Positions 42,828-51,171 of a stretch of 61,819 bases of DNA are shown piece by piece. The position numbers and the translations under genes are program-made. This stretch comes from JACDAN01 sp035707105 (GTDB taxonomy: Bacteria; Actinomycetota; Thermoleophilia; Gaiellales; Gaiellaceae). The stretch lies in NCBI GenBank assembly GCA_035707105.1, contig DASSUI010000067.1:1-61819 (forward strand), written 5' to 3'. Positions within the stretch are counted from its first letter, which is position 1. Every line of letters starts with the position of its first letter. The notes below the pieces were generated by a model, which had not been told where the DNA came from, did no database searches, and saw only the letters and a program-made list of their open reading frames with translations.

Positions 42828-43988
42828 CTACCTGCGGAAGACCTGAAAGGTGCGGAACGCGGGCTTCCGAGCACCGCGCCGCGTGATCACCCCCGACTGC
42901 CATCCGCTCAGGCGCGGCTCGTCACGCACGAGGAACCAGATGAACATGTCGATCCGCCGCGTCTTCTTCGCCATCGCGATGGCCTGCTTCATAAAGCGGG
43001 CCTGGTTCGCGTAGGAGACGCCGAAGAGGCGGTCGGGCGGGTTCGTCTGGTAGCCGTACTCGGTGATCCAGACGCGGGTCCTGCGGCCCCAGAGCCGGTT
43101 GACCTGCTTGATCAGAAGGCCGATGTTCGCCATCGTCACGGCCTTCTTCGACCTCGGGACCGTGGTCGGCTTCTCGGTGCGGTGCCCGTAGTACGGATGG
43201 TGCCCGTAGGCGTCCATCCGGCGAAGGCCGGCCCTGCGGAGCCAGGTCATGAAGACGAGCGGCGAGGTCGACGGCCGCGAGCTTCGCGGCGCGTCGTTGC
43301 CCCGCGGGCCCGTCGCCCCGCACGCGACCTTCTCGCCTGCGAGGCGCGTCGCGTGCACGCCGGACCAGATGGCGCCGCAGATCTTCGCGTAGTCGTAAGC
43401 GGCCTGGTTGCGCCACTGCCGCTTGACCAGCTTCCACTGCGGGCGGAGGAAGACCGGGTTGTTCGGCTCGTTCCACGCGAGCCAGTTCCGGACGGCCGGA
43501 AGCGTCCGCTCCGGCTCGTTCTCGCTCTCTTTCACGGTGTAGGTGCCGCTGTAGCGCTTCGCGGCGGCCGTGGCGAAGAGCCGGAGATCGAGGGTGCGGC
43601 GCGGGACGCGGTTGCGCGCGGCGCCGGCCCACCGGGGCGTGCCGTAGATCGCGAGCAGCACGCGGATCCCCTTCTTGTCCGCTTCGTCGACGACGCGGTC
43701 GACGGCGGTCCAGTTGTACGCGGGGTCGGCCGGATCGGCCGGCGTCGCCGGACGCCGCCTGGCGACGGACGCCCAGTCGAGCGTGGTGCGGACGACGCCG
43801 GCGCGGAGCGCCCGGAGCTGGTTGAACGCCCACGTCGTGTTGCCGTAGACCTGCGCGTCGTCGTAGAAGCCGAAGAGCATGCGGGCGTTCGAGCGCTTCG
43901 ACGCAGAGTCAGCGTCCCGGGTCGTCGTGGCCGCGGCCACGGCGGCTGTCAGAACTAAGGCGAGTACCAACGTGAGGCGTTTAAACAC
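42828..43988 (-). CDS. secreted clan GH-A glycoside hydrolase-like protein
   Basis: A 386-residue protein with a Sec signal peptide (basic KR, hydrophobic LTLVLALVLTAAVAAA, cleavage near residue 20-28), so it acts outside the cytoplasm. It has a (beta/alpha)8-type layout: LRAGVVRTTLDWA, VLLAIYGTPRWAG, then LAWNEPNNPVF with acid/base Glu174, MDAYGHHPYY, and VWITEYGYQT with nucleophile Glu310. This fits GH5/GH39/GH-A cellulase-like enzymes. The start is GTG preceded by GGGAG; it overlaps the UDP-xylose synthase stop by 8 bases. It may trim or process the glycan made here. Confidence 0.82.
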   Translation of the reverse strand: MFKRLTLVLALVLTAAVAAATTTRDADSASKRSNARMLFGFYDDAQVYGNTTWAFNQLRALRAGVVRTTLDWASVARRRPATPADPADPAYNWTAVDRVVDEADKKGIRVLLAIYGTPRWAGAARNRVPRRTLDLRLFATAAAKRYSGTYTVKESENEPERTLPAVRNWLAWNEPNNPVFLRPQWKLVKRQWRNQAAYDYAKICGAIWSGVHATRLAGEKVACGATGPRGNDAPRSSRPSTSPLVFMTWLRRAGLRRMDAYGHHPYYGHRTEKPTTVPRSKKAVTMANIGLLIKQVNRLWGRRTRVWITEYGYQTNPPDRLFGVSYANQARFMKQAIAMAKKTRRIDMFIWFLVRDEPRLSGWQSGVITRRGARKPAFRTFQVFRR

Positions 43989-44919
43989 GAATCTGCTCCC
44001 TTCCTAGACTCGGCAACATGCGACGGAGGCCCTCCTCGAGCTCGATCTCGGGGGCCCAGCCCAGAATCTCCTTTGCGCGTGTGATGTCGGGCTGTCGGTT
44101 CTGCGGGTCGTCGACGGGCAGCGCCTCATGGACGATCTCGCTCTTCGACTCCGTTACCCGGATGACGGTTTCCGCAAGCTCCATGATCGTAAACTCGCCC
44201 GGATTCCCGAGGTTCACGGCCATGTGCTCCCCGCTGGTCGCGAGCAGGTAGAGCCCGCGGATCAGGTCGTCGACGTAGCAGAAGCTTCGCGTCTGCGAGC
44301 CGTCGCCGAAGATCGTCAGCGGCTTGTGCTCGAGCGCTTGACGCATGAACGTCGGGATCGCCCGTCCGTCGTACGGGCGCATCCGCGGGCCGTACGTGTT
44401 GAAGATCCGGACGATCGCCGTGTCCACGCCCTGCTGGCGGTGGTACGCCATCGTCATCGCTTCCGCGTACCGCTTCGCCTCGTCGTAGACGCCGCGCGGG
44501 CCGGTGGGGTTGACGTTGCCCCAGTACGTCTCGGGCTGCGGGTGCACCTCCGGATCGCCGTAGATCTCGCTCGTCGACGCGAGGAGGAAGCGTGCGCGCT
44601 TCCACTTCGCGAGGCCGAGGGCGTTGTGCGTGCCGTACGACCCGGTCTTGAGCGAGTGCAGCGGCTGGCGGAGGTAGTCGATCGGGCTTGCGAGAGCCGC
44701 CAGGTGGAAGACGAAGTCGACCGGCTCGTCGATGTCGATCCGCTCGATCACGTCGTGGTAGAGGAACGTGAACCGGTCGTCGCGGATGTGCTCGAGGTTC
44801 GAGAGCGTGCTCGACTCGAGGTTGTCGATGCAGATCACCCTGTGGCCCTGCGTGAGCAGGTACTCGCAAAGGTGAGAGCCGAGGAACCCGGCTCCGCCGG
44901 TGACGACCGCGGTAGCCAC
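43981..44919 (-). CDS. UDP-glucuronate decarboxylase (UDP-xylose synthase, UXS type)
   Basis: A 312-residue SDR making UDP-xylose from UDP-glucuronate. TGGAGFLGSHLCEYLL (7-22), DNLESS, LASPIDYLRQPLHSLKTGS (77-94), STSEIYGDP (115-123), HPQPETYWGNVNPTGPR (126-142), YDEAK with Tyr145 and Lys149, and IFNTYGPRM give a near-complete UXS fingerprint. No UDP-glucose dehydrogenase is present in the window. GTG 44919 lies 9 bases behind TAGGCT. It leads the UXS-glycosidase-sugar transferase run, so xylose is a candidate component of this glycan. Confidence 0.92.
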   Translation of the reverse strand: MATAVVTGGAGFLGSHLCEYLLTQGHRVICIDNLESSTLSNLEHIRDDRFTFLYHDVIERIDIDEPVDFVFHLAALASPIDYLRQPLHSLKTGSYGTHNALGLAKWKRARFLLASTSEIYGDPEVHPQPETYWGNVNPTGPRGVYDEAKRYAEAMTMAYHRQQGVDTAIVRIFNTYGPRMRPYDGRAIPTFMRQALEHKPLTIFGDGSQTRSFCYVDDLIRGLYLLATSGEHMAVNLGNPGEFTIMELAETVIRVTESKSEIVHEALPVDDPQNRQPDITRAKEILGWAPEIELEEGLRRMLPSLGREQIRV

Positions 44920-44928
44920 GAGCGGCCT

Positions 44929-44934
44929 AGCCTA
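44929..44934 (-). promoter_or_regulatory. putative -10 element TAGGCT of the UXS gene
   Basis: Minus-strand TAGGCT ends 9 bases before GTG 44919. The 60 bases upstream (44935-44995) are visibly less GC-rich than the surroundings, which suits a promoter region. Confidence 0.5.
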
Positions 44935-44995
44935 TCGGCCCCTTCGGTCGGCGCCGTCGATCCTTTACGAACGTTTTACTGCCGAAAAGTCCCTG

Positions 44996-45940
44996 CTATT
45001 TCAGGTCTTTGTTGCTCTCCATGTCGAACCACATCGCAAAGAGCGTGAATTGGGTCCCGGAGATGAGCAGCAGCGCGACGAGCGTCGCCGTGCCGGCCGT
45101 GATGTCGCCGCCCGCGAAGATGCGGTCGACCGCGATCCAGGCGCCGAGTGCGAGCCCCAGCGTCGTCATCACGATCCCGAGCGCGTAGAAGAAGACGAGC
45201 GGGTGGAAGTCGCGGATCACGTACTTCTCGCGCAGCCGCCAGAAGAAGCCCTTGAAGAGGAGCCAGGCGATCGCAGGGATGACCTTCCAGAGCTTGATCC
45301 CCGAGCGCTCGCCGACGTTGTAGATCGGCCGCGAGGGAAAGTCCCGAACCCGGGCGTTCCAGACGTTCAGGTGGACGAGCATGTCGTTGGGGAAGCCGTA
45401 CCGCGGGTAGACCCGGTCGAGGTCGAGCTGCTGGAGCACCGGCCGCGACACCGCCGTGAAGCCCGACTGCGAGTCGGCGACGTGCCAGTAGCCGGACGCG
45501 ATCTTCGTCAGCATCGAGAGGACCGCGTTGCCGAGGTAGCGGTGCCGCGGCATCAGCCCCCACGCTTGGCCGGTGAAGAGCCTGTTCGCCTTCGCGTAGT
45601 CGACCTCGTCCCGGGCGACGGCCGCGACGAGCGTCTCGAGGTCGGACGCGTCCATCTGGCCGTCGGCGGCCATGACGGCCGTGACGTCCACCTTTTCCTC
45701 GAGTGCCCGCTTGTAGCCGGTGACGATCGCCGCGCCGACGCCGCGGTTCCGGTCGTGCGCGATCACCTCGACCCTCGGGTCCCCGGACTCGCCGGCGCGG
45801 GCGGCGGTCGCGTCGGACGAGTGATCGTCGACCACGTAGATCCGGTCGACGAACGCGGGAATGGTCGCGAGCGTTCGGCCGACGAGCTGCTCCTCGTCGT
45901 GGGCCGGGACGACGACGGCGACCCGCTTGCCTTCGATCAC
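44996..45940 (-). CDS. family 2 glycosyltransferase with two C-terminal membrane helices
   Basis: A 314-residue enzyme. The GT2 domain has VAVVVPAHDEEQLVGRTL, IYVVDDHSSDATAARA, VTAVMAADGQMD with an ADGQMD donor motif, and a VADSQSGFTAVSR segment. Helices at about 245-268 and 283-303 close the protein. This is the AglJ/DPM-with-anchor arrangement, suggesting synthesis of a polyprenyl-linked sugar. GTG 45940 overlaps the Wzz-type stop (GTGA). Confidence 0.87.
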   Translation of the reverse strand: MIEGKRVAVVVPAHDEEQLVGRTLATIPAFVDRIYVVDDHSSDATAARAGESGDPRVEVIAHDRNRGVGAAIVTGYKRALEEKVDVTAVMAADGQMDASDLETLVAAVARDEVDYAKANRLFTGQAWGLMPRHRYLGNAVLSMLTKIASGYWHVADSQSGFTAVSRPVLQQLDLDRVYPRYGFPNDMLVHLNVWNARVRDFPSRPIYNVGERSGIKLWKVIPAIAWLLFKGFFWRLREKYVIRDFHPLVFFYALGIVMTTLGLALGAWIAVDRIFAGGDITAGTATLVALLLISGTQFTLFAMWFDMESNKDLK

Positions 45941-46857
45941 CCTGGGCGCGGGCGGAACCGCCGCTCGGCCGGTTCCCAGAGGATCGCCGCGAGCAGGCCG
46001 AGGATCAGGCCGATCAGTCCGCCGACGACGAGGGAGCGGCCGACGCTCCGCGCGGTCGTCTTCCGCGGCGCCGCGTTCTCGACGATGCTCGGCTGCTCGA
46101 CGTTCTGGGCCAGCGAGAGAGCCTGCTTGCCCTCCAGCAAGTCCTGGGTGACGAGGCCGCGCCGCTCGACGAGCGACCCGATCGTCGAGTTGAAGTTGGT
46201 GACGAGCACCAGGCGGTCGGTCGTGCCGATGCTGCGGTCGCGCAGCACGCGGTTCAGCTCGGCCTGCGCCAGGTCCAGGCGCCGCTCGCTTTCGGCGAGC
46301 TCGCGCTCGTCCGCGGTGATCCGCTCTTGCAGCGCCGCGATCTTGTCCTGCACGTACGGCGACACGTCGTCGACGACCTCCTGCGCCAGGAGGTTCGCGG
46401 CACGCGCCGTCACGCGCGCGTTCTGGCCGGTGACCGCGACCTCCATCAGCGGCGTCGTGCCCGCGACGGCGCGCCGGCCGGCGGGGGGCGACACCTGCCG
46501 GCTGGTCACGTTCGCGCGCAGCTTGGACAGGCTCATACCGCTGCGCTCTGCGACACTCCTCAGCACCGCCTCGGAGCGGACGATCTCGTTCACCGTGGAC
46601 GGGTTCGTGGCGAGCCCGGGTACGGGCGCGCCGCCGTTCGGCGAGAACGGCTGGCCGAGGTAGAGCGTCGCCTCGGCGCGGTAGACCTCGCCGCCGCCGA
46701 GTGCGAGCGCGTAGCCGACGGCCAGCCCGAGCGCGAGCCCGAGCACGGGCAGCCACCAGCGCCGGCGGACCGCGTCCCACCAGCCGCGCACGTCGACCTC
46801 GCGCTCGGCGTCGAGGTCGAGCTCCTCGGGCGGAACCCGCTGTCTGGTCGCCGTCAT
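45937..46857 (-). CDS. Wzz-type polysaccharide co-polymerase / chain-length determinant
   Basis: A 306-residue protein with one helix near each end (about 36-54 and 275-292) and a largely helical extracytoplasmic part containing a coiled-coil stretch (about 175-215), the layout of Wzz/YveK proteins. A cytoplasmic tyrosine-kinase domain is not fused and no BY-kinase or phosphatase gene is in the window. It would set chain length for Wzx/Wzy-made polymer. It overlaps the upstream GT4 (ATGA) and the downstream GT2 (GTGA). Confidence 0.87.
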   Translation of the reverse strand: MTATRQRVPPEELDLDAEREVDVRGWWDAVRRRWWLPVLGLALGLAVGYALALGGGEVYRAEATLYLGQPFSPNGGAPVPGLATNPSTVNEIVRSEAVLRSVAERSGMSLSKLRANVTSRQVSPPAGRRAVAGTTPLMEVAVTGQNARVTARAANLLAQEVVDDVSPYVQDKIAALQERITADERELAESERRLDLAQAELNRVLRDRSIGTTDRLVLVTNFNSTIGSLVERRGLVTQDLLEGKQALSLAQNVEQPSIVENAAPRKTTARSVGRSLVVGGLIGLILGLLAAILWEPAERRFRPRPG

Positions 46858-47975
46858 CCCGCCGGGACCCTACCGAGGAGGCCGGAATAGAGCTCCTCGT
46901 GGGCCTCCGCGATCGCGTCCCACGAGAGGCCTTTCCGCGCCGCCTCGGTGCCGCGGTACGCGCGTTCCAGGGCGGCCGGGTCGTCCAGCAGGCTGCGGAT
47001 CGCCTCGGCCAGCGCGGCGGGGTCCTCAGGCGGAACGGCGACCCCGGCGCCGAAGTCGCGCACGGTGTCGCCGAGGGCGCCGGTGTCGGTGACGACCGCC
47101 GGCCGCCCGTGGCCGAGCGCGGTCGCAAGGGCGCCGGACGCCGACTCCGTGCTCCGGTAGGGGAAGACCGCCACCGCGGCCTCGCGCATCAGCTCCTCCA
47201 CCTCGCGGTCGGGCAGATAGCCGAGCCGCCAGGCGATCCGGTCGGCGACGCCGAGCTCCTCGGAGAGCGCCTGGACCGGCTCCACGGGGTCGAGCGGGTC
47301 GCCGGCGACGACCAGCCTCGCATCCGGGACGTCGACGAGGGCGCGGACGAGCACGTCAAGCCCCTTGTAACGTCGGATGAGCCCGAAGAAGAGGAGGGTC
47401 CGGCCGGACGGCGGCTCGATGGGCGCGGCCGGTGGGGCGTCGAACGTGCCGTGCGGGATTCGCACCACCCGCTCCGCGGCAACGCCGAATCCGGCGACCT
47501 GGTCGCCACCGCTCTGCGTGTGCACGACGATGCAGTCGAATGCGCTGTAGAGCGCGCGGCGCGCCGCGTCGTCGGCCTCGCCGGCGTGCGGGAGGACGTT
47601 GTGGGCCGTCAGGACCCGGGGGTGCGGCAGTCGCCGCGCCCAGACGAGGTCCCGCCGGCCGAGCGGCAGCCACTGCACGTGGACGACGTCGGGCGCCGAG
47701 CGGCGGACGCGCGCGAGCAGGCGGGCGACGCTCGGCCCGTACTCGAGCGCCTTCAGCGGTCGGCGGAACCGGGAGCGCGGCGACCGGCGGAGCAGGCGGC
47801 CGCTCAGCGGCAGAAAGAGCTCGTGGCGGCGGTACGCGTCCGGTGCCGGCGGCTCGGTGAACGCGAACGGCGAGGTGAGCAGCTCGACCTCGTGCCCGCG
47901 CGCGGCGAGCGCCGAGGCGAGATGGTGGTCGTACGCAGGCGAGTACGAGGGCGGATCGAGCAGCGCGATTCGCAC
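46854..47975 (-). CDS. family 4 glycosyltransferase
   Basis: A 373-residue GT-B enzyme: VRIALLDPPSYSPAYDHHLA at the start, VVHVQWLPL and RVLTAHNVLPH in the acceptor domain, TLLFFGLIRRYKGLDVLV in the donor domain, and RSTESASGALATALGHGRPA as the variant acidic region. GTG 47975 is chosen because TATGAT lies 9 bases upstream. It heads the GT4-Wzz-GT2 operon and diverges from the GT4 at 48011. Confidence 0.87.
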   Translation of the reverse strand: MRIALLDPPSYSPAYDHHLASALAARGHEVELLTSPFAFTEPPAPDAYRRHELFLPLSGRLLRRSPRSRFRRPLKALEYGPSVARLLARVRRSAPDVVHVQWLPLGRRDLVWARRLPHPRVLTAHNVLPHAGEADDAARRALYSAFDCIVVHTQSGGDQVAGFGVAAERVVRIPHGTFDAPPAAPIEPPSGRTLLFFGLIRRYKGLDVLVRALVDVPDARLVVAGDPLDPVEPVQALSEELGVADRIAWRLGYLPDREVEELMREAAVAVFPYRSTESASGALATALGHGRPAVVTDTGALGDTVRDFGAGVAVPPEDPAALAEAIRSLLDDPAALERAYRGTEAARKGLSWDAIAEAHEELYSGLLGRVPAG

Positions 47976-47984
47976 CGGGCCAGC

Positions 47985-47990
47985 ATCATA
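47985..47990 (-). promoter_or_regulatory. putative -10 element TATGAT of the GT4-wzz-GT2 operon
   Basis: Minus-strand TATGAT, one base from the TATAAT consensus, ends 9 bases before GTG 47975. Confidence 0.5.
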
Positions 47991-48010
47991 GGTGCGGCTC
48001 GGAGCCACGC

Positions 48011-49240
48011 TTGGACGTCCTCTACTTCCACCAGTACTTCGCCACCCGGCGTCGGTCGACCGCGACGCGGTCCTACGAGCTCGCCCGCCGGCTCGTCGAC
48101 CGCGGCCATCGCGTGACGATCGTGAGCCGCGACACGCGGATGCTGGAGGCCGGGCGGGACGGGCGGCCGCGCGGCCGCCTCGTCGCCCGCGAGCAGGTGG
48201 ACGGGATCGACGTGCTCTTCCTCAACATCCCCTACGCGAACCGGTACCCGACCCCCGTGCGACTCGCGTCGTTCACGGCGTTCACGATCGCCGCCGGAAT
48301 CGCCGGCGCGCTCGAGCGCAAGCCGGACGTGGTCTTCGCCTCGTCGACGCCGCTCACGATCGGGATCGCCGGGCTCGCGACGGCGCGACTCAAGCGGGTG
48401 CCCTTCGTTTTCGAGATCCGAGACCTCTGGCCGGCGGTGCCGGTCGAGCTCGGCGCACTGAAGAGCCCGCCCGCGGTCCGGAGCGCCGAGTGGCTCGAGC
48501 AACGGCTCTACGACGGGGCGAGCAGGATCGTCGTCCTGAGCGAGGGGGCACGGGACGACCTCCGGCGGCGCGGCATCCCGGGCCAGAAGCTGGCACTCAT
48601 CCCGAACGCGGCCGACCTGGACGTGTTCCGCCCGGACGTCATCGACGAGGGGTTCCGTGCGCGGCACGGGCTCAATGGGAAGTTCGTGGCCCTCTACGCC
48701 GGCGCCATGGGCCGCGCGAATGGGCTCGACCAGCTCGTCGACGCGGCGCAGGCACTCCGGCGCCGGGGCGAGCAGCGCGTCGCGATCGTCGCGCTCGGCG
48801 ACGGCGGCGAGCGGCCGCGGCTGGAAGGGCGCAGGCGGGAACTCGGACTCGAGAACCTGCACTTCCTGCCACCGGTGCCGAAGGAGGAGCTCGCCGGCAT
48901 CGTCGGCGCCGCCGACGTCACGCTCACGATCTTCGCCCCCTACCCAGTCCTCGAGACGAACTCGCCGAACAAGTTCTTCGACTCGCTCGCAGCCGGGAAG
49001 CCGGCCGTCGTCAACCTCGACGGCTGGGTGCGCCGCCTCGTGGAGGCAAACGACGCGGGCGCCTGGGTCCCGGCCGGCGAGGCCGAAGCGCTCGCCTGGG
49101 CACTGAGCGCGCTGGCCGGCGATCCGGAGCGGGTCGAGCGAATGGGCAGGAACGCCCGTGCCCTCGCCGAGCGCGAGTTCTCCCGCGACCTCATGGCCGA
49201 GCGGCTCGAGCGGACGCTCGAGGAGGCCGTGGCGGGTTGA
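48011..49240 (+). CDS. family 4 glycosyltransferase (WbuB-like)
   Basis: A 409-residue GT-B enzyme: LDVLYFHQYFATRRRSTATR, VVFASSTPLTIGIAGL, PFVFEIRDLWPAVPVELG and NSPNKFFDSLAAGKPAVVN are the hallmarks of the WbuB group (fucosamine-type transferases acting on lipid-linked GlcNAc). VALYAGAMGRANGLDQLV opens the donor domain. The TTG start lies 8 bases after CGGAGC. It heads a three-gene operon ending with the small initiating transferase, and may add the second sugar of that repeat unit. Confidence 0.88.
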   Translation: MDVLYFHQYFATRRRSTATRSYELARRLVDRGHRVTIVSRDTRMLEAGRDGRPRGRLVAREQVDGIDVLFLNIPYANRYPTPVRLASFTAFTIAAGIAGALERKPDVVFASSTPLTIGIAGLATARLKRVPFVFEIRDLWPAVPVELGALKSPPAVRSAEWLEQRLYDGASRIVVLSEGARDDLRRRGIPGQKLALIPNAADLDVFRPDVIDEGFRARHGLNGKFVALYAGAMGRANGLDQLVDAAQALRRRGEQRVAIVALGDGGERPRLEGRRRELGLENLHFLPPVPKEELAGIVGAADVTLTIFAPYPVLETNSPNKFFDSLAAGKPAVVNLDGWVRRLVEANDAGAWVPAGEAEALAWALSALAGDPERVERMGRNARALAEREFSRDLMAERLERTLEEAVAG

Positions 49241-50373
49241 CGAAGGCGGTCGTCTTCGGGCTCCTCCACGCCGGGCTCGCCGTCACGCGCAGCCTCGGCC
49301 GCGCCGGGATCCCGGTCGTCGGCATCGCCTGGAATCCGCACGACTTCGGCCTGCGGTCGCGTTACCTCGCGGGGAAGCACCTCGTCGAGGGCGACCGCGC
49401 AGCGTTCGAGGCCCTGCACGCGGAGGCGGCCGGCGGTCGCGTCGTCCTCTTCCCGGAGCGCGACGAGCACGTCGAGTGGGCACTCGACCACTGGGAGGAC
49501 GTGAACGCGATCGCGGACATGCCGCTGCCCGCCGATGCCGAGGCAGTCGTCCGGCTCCGGCGCAAGGACGTCCTCCCGCGGGTCGCGGCGGAAGCCGAGG
49601 TGCCCTCGCCGGGGACCGTGCTGGCGGACGGCGACGCGGCCGTGCGGGACGCGGGGCTGCGCCCGCCGATCGTCGTCAAGGCGGTGGAGGGCCAGGAGTT
49701 CGCGCTCACGTTCGGCCACAAGGCCGTGGTCGCCGAGACCGTCGACGAGGCGCTCGCGGTCGCGAACGAGGCGCGTCAGCGAGGGTTCCAGACGATCATC
49801 CAGGAGGTCGTCCCCGACTCGCACGAGCGGATCTACTCGCTGCTCGCCTACGTGGCCCGCGACGGACGGCCGCTCGTGACCCTCGTCGGACGGAAGGTGC
49901 GCCAGGGGCCGCTCCGGTTCGGGACGAGCGCGATCTTCGAGGTCGACTTCGAGCCCACCGTGCTCGAGCAGGGGCTCCGGCTCCTGCAGGCGGCCGGCTA
50001 CACCGGCATCGCCCACGTCGAGTTCGCACAGGACCCGCGCGACGGCGCGTTCCGCGTCCTCGAGGTGAACACTCGCCTGCCCGTGTGGGCGGCCCTCGCC
50101 GCGAACCGGCACCTCGATCTTCCGCGAATCGTCTACGACGACCTGAGCGGCCGGCCGGTAGCACCGCTGCCGACGTTCACGCGCGATCTGACCTGGGTCT
50201 ACCTCGCCAAGGACGTCCACGTCTCGCTCCAGATGGCGCGCCGCGGCGAGCTCGGGCCGCGGGAGTTCCTGCGCGGCTACCTGCGGCGGCCCAAGGCGCG
50301 GGCGATCTTCGCGCGGGACGATCCGTGGCCCGCGGTCGCCTCCCTCGCCTATCTCCGGTCGCGAACGCCATAG
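49237..50373 (+). CDS. ATP-grasp carboxylate-amine ligase-like protein
   Basis: A 378-residue ATP-grasp protein. Residues 1-100 form the pre-ATP-grasp fold (VVFGLLHAGLAVTRSLGRAG). IVVKAVEG (145-152) holds the ATP-binding Lys148, TIIQEVVP (187-193) is the hinge with Glu190, and AHVEFAQDP with FRVLEVNTRLP (259-282) supplies the metal-binding Glu261, Glu276 and Asn278. This family joins a carboxylate to an amine. Sitting between a WbuB-like GT4 and a PglC-type transferase, it may amidate a uronic acid or add an amino acid to a sugar. TTG 49237 overlaps the GT4 stop (TTGA). Confidence 0.87.
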   Translation: MTKAVVFGLLHAGLAVTRSLGRAGIPVVGIAWNPHDFGLRSRYLAGKHLVEGDRAAFEALHAEAAGGRVVLFPERDEHVEWALDHWEDVNAIADMPLPADAEAVVRLRRKDVLPRVAAEAEVPSPGTVLADGDAAVRDAGLRPPIVVKAVEGQEFALTFGHKAVVAETVDEALAVANEARQRGFQTIIQEVVPDSHERIYSLLAYVARDGRPLVTLVGRKVRQGPLRFGTSAIFEVDFEPTVLEQGLRLLQAAGYTGIAHVEFAQDPRDGAFRVLEVNTRLPVWAALAANRHLDLPRIVYDDLSGRPVAPLPTFTRDLTWVYLAKDVHVSLQMARRGELGPREFLRGYLRRPKARAIFARDDPWPAVASLAYLRSRTP

Positions 50374-50381
50374 TTCCGTCC

Positions 50382-51002
50382 GTGCGCCGACTCGTCGACC
50401 TCGCAGGAGCCGCCGTGCTCTCGGTCCTGCTCTCGCCGATCCTGGCGGGGCTGGCACTCGCGATCCGGCTCTCGATGGGCCGCCCGATCTTGTTCCGCCA
50501 GCTCCGGCCGGGGTACAAGGGCGAGCCGTTCGAGGTCTACAAGTTCCGGACGATGAAGGACGCTGCCGGCCCGGGCGGCGAGCCGCTGCCGGACGAAGAG
50601 CGGCTCACGAAGGTCGGCGTCTTCATGCGCCAGCTCAGCCTCGACGAGCTGCCGCAGCTCTGGAACATCCTCAAGGGCGACATGAGCTTCATCGGGCCGC
50701 GCCCGCTGCTCATGGAGTTCCTGAAGTGGTACTCGCCCGAGCAGATGCGGCGGCACGACGTCAAGCCCGGCGTGACCGGCTGGGCCCAAGTGCAGGGGCG
50801 GCACGACATCCCGTTCTCGCGGCGGCTCGCGCTCGACGTCTGGTACGTGGACAACCGCAGCCTGCGCCTGGACCTCAAGATCGTCGGCCTGACCATCCTC
50901 AAAGTGCTCTCCATGCGGGGAGCGCAGCCGGCGCAAACCGATGCCGAGGTCGACGACGTAGGCCTCCACGATGCGGTGCGGCGCGAGCGCGGGTTGATGT
51001 GA
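50382..51002 (+). CDS. WcaJ/PglC-type small phosphoglycosyl transferase
   Basis: A 206-residue monotopic enzyme that starts a lipid-linked glycan. One re-entrant/hydrophobic helix (about 3-27) is followed by GRPILFRQLRPGYKGEPFEV, KFRTM, MRQLSLDELPQLWNILKGDM with the catalytic DE pair, FIGPRPL and KPGVTGWAQVQGR. It lacks the N-terminal membrane and CoA-like domains of the 41292 enzyme. GTG 50382 follows the ATP-grasp stop by 8 bases. Confidence 0.92.
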   Translation: MRRLVDLAGAAVLSVLLSPILAGLALAIRLSMGRPILFRQLRPGYKGEPFEVYKFRTMKDAAGPGGEPLPDEERLTKVGVFMRQLSLDELPQLWNILKGDMSFIGPRPLLMEFLKWYSPEQMRRHDVKPGVTGWAQVQGRHDIPFSRRLALDVWYVDNRSLRLDLKIVGLTILKVLSMRGAQPAQTDAEVDDVGLHDAVRRERGLM

Positions 51003-51069
51003 CCCACCACGCCGAACACGCCATGGCCTGCGACGGGCTGCAAAGCTGCGCGACGCGGCGTCCTCAGTC

Positions 51070-51097
51070 GGGCCAATACCGCATGGGGTATTGGCCC
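51070..51097 (+). terminator. strong hairpin downstream of the PglC-type gene
   Basis: Perfect 11-bp arms GGGCCAATACC (51070-51080) and GGTATTGGCCC (51087-51097) enclose a 6-base loop GCATGG. It lies 68 bases after the stop of the three-gene operon. The following bases are only moderately T-rich, so a Rho-independent terminator or another RNA role is possible. The rest of the gap 51003-51157 holds nothing I recognise. Confidence 0.5.
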
Positions 51098-51157
51098 TCC
51101 CTGCGTCCTTGCCTCGCTTGCTTTTCGCCGCCGCAGCCCGGGCGATTCGACGTGGCG

Positions 51158-51171
51158 GGTCACATGTGACC
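51158..51171. promoter_or_regulatory. 14-bp perfect palindrome overlapping a start codon, possible operator
   Basis: GGTCACATGTGACC reads the same on both strands and includes GTG 51166, the proposed start of the DegT-like gene. A dimeric regulator could bind here. The GTG at 51175 just downstream is an alternative start. Confidence 0.45.

Noticed and set aside
44932..44939. GCCGATAG on the minus strand upstream of the UXS gene, like the -10 of a WhiG/FliA-type sigma factor.
   Set aside because: The nearest TAAA is 24 bases away instead of about 15, and the overlapping TAGGCT explains the start better.
51091..51165. An upstream ATG at 51091 giving the DegT-like protein 25 more residues.
   Set aside because: The added piece (MALPASLPRLLFAAAARAIR...) is unlike the rest, overlaps the 51070-51097 hairpin, and the family core begins later.
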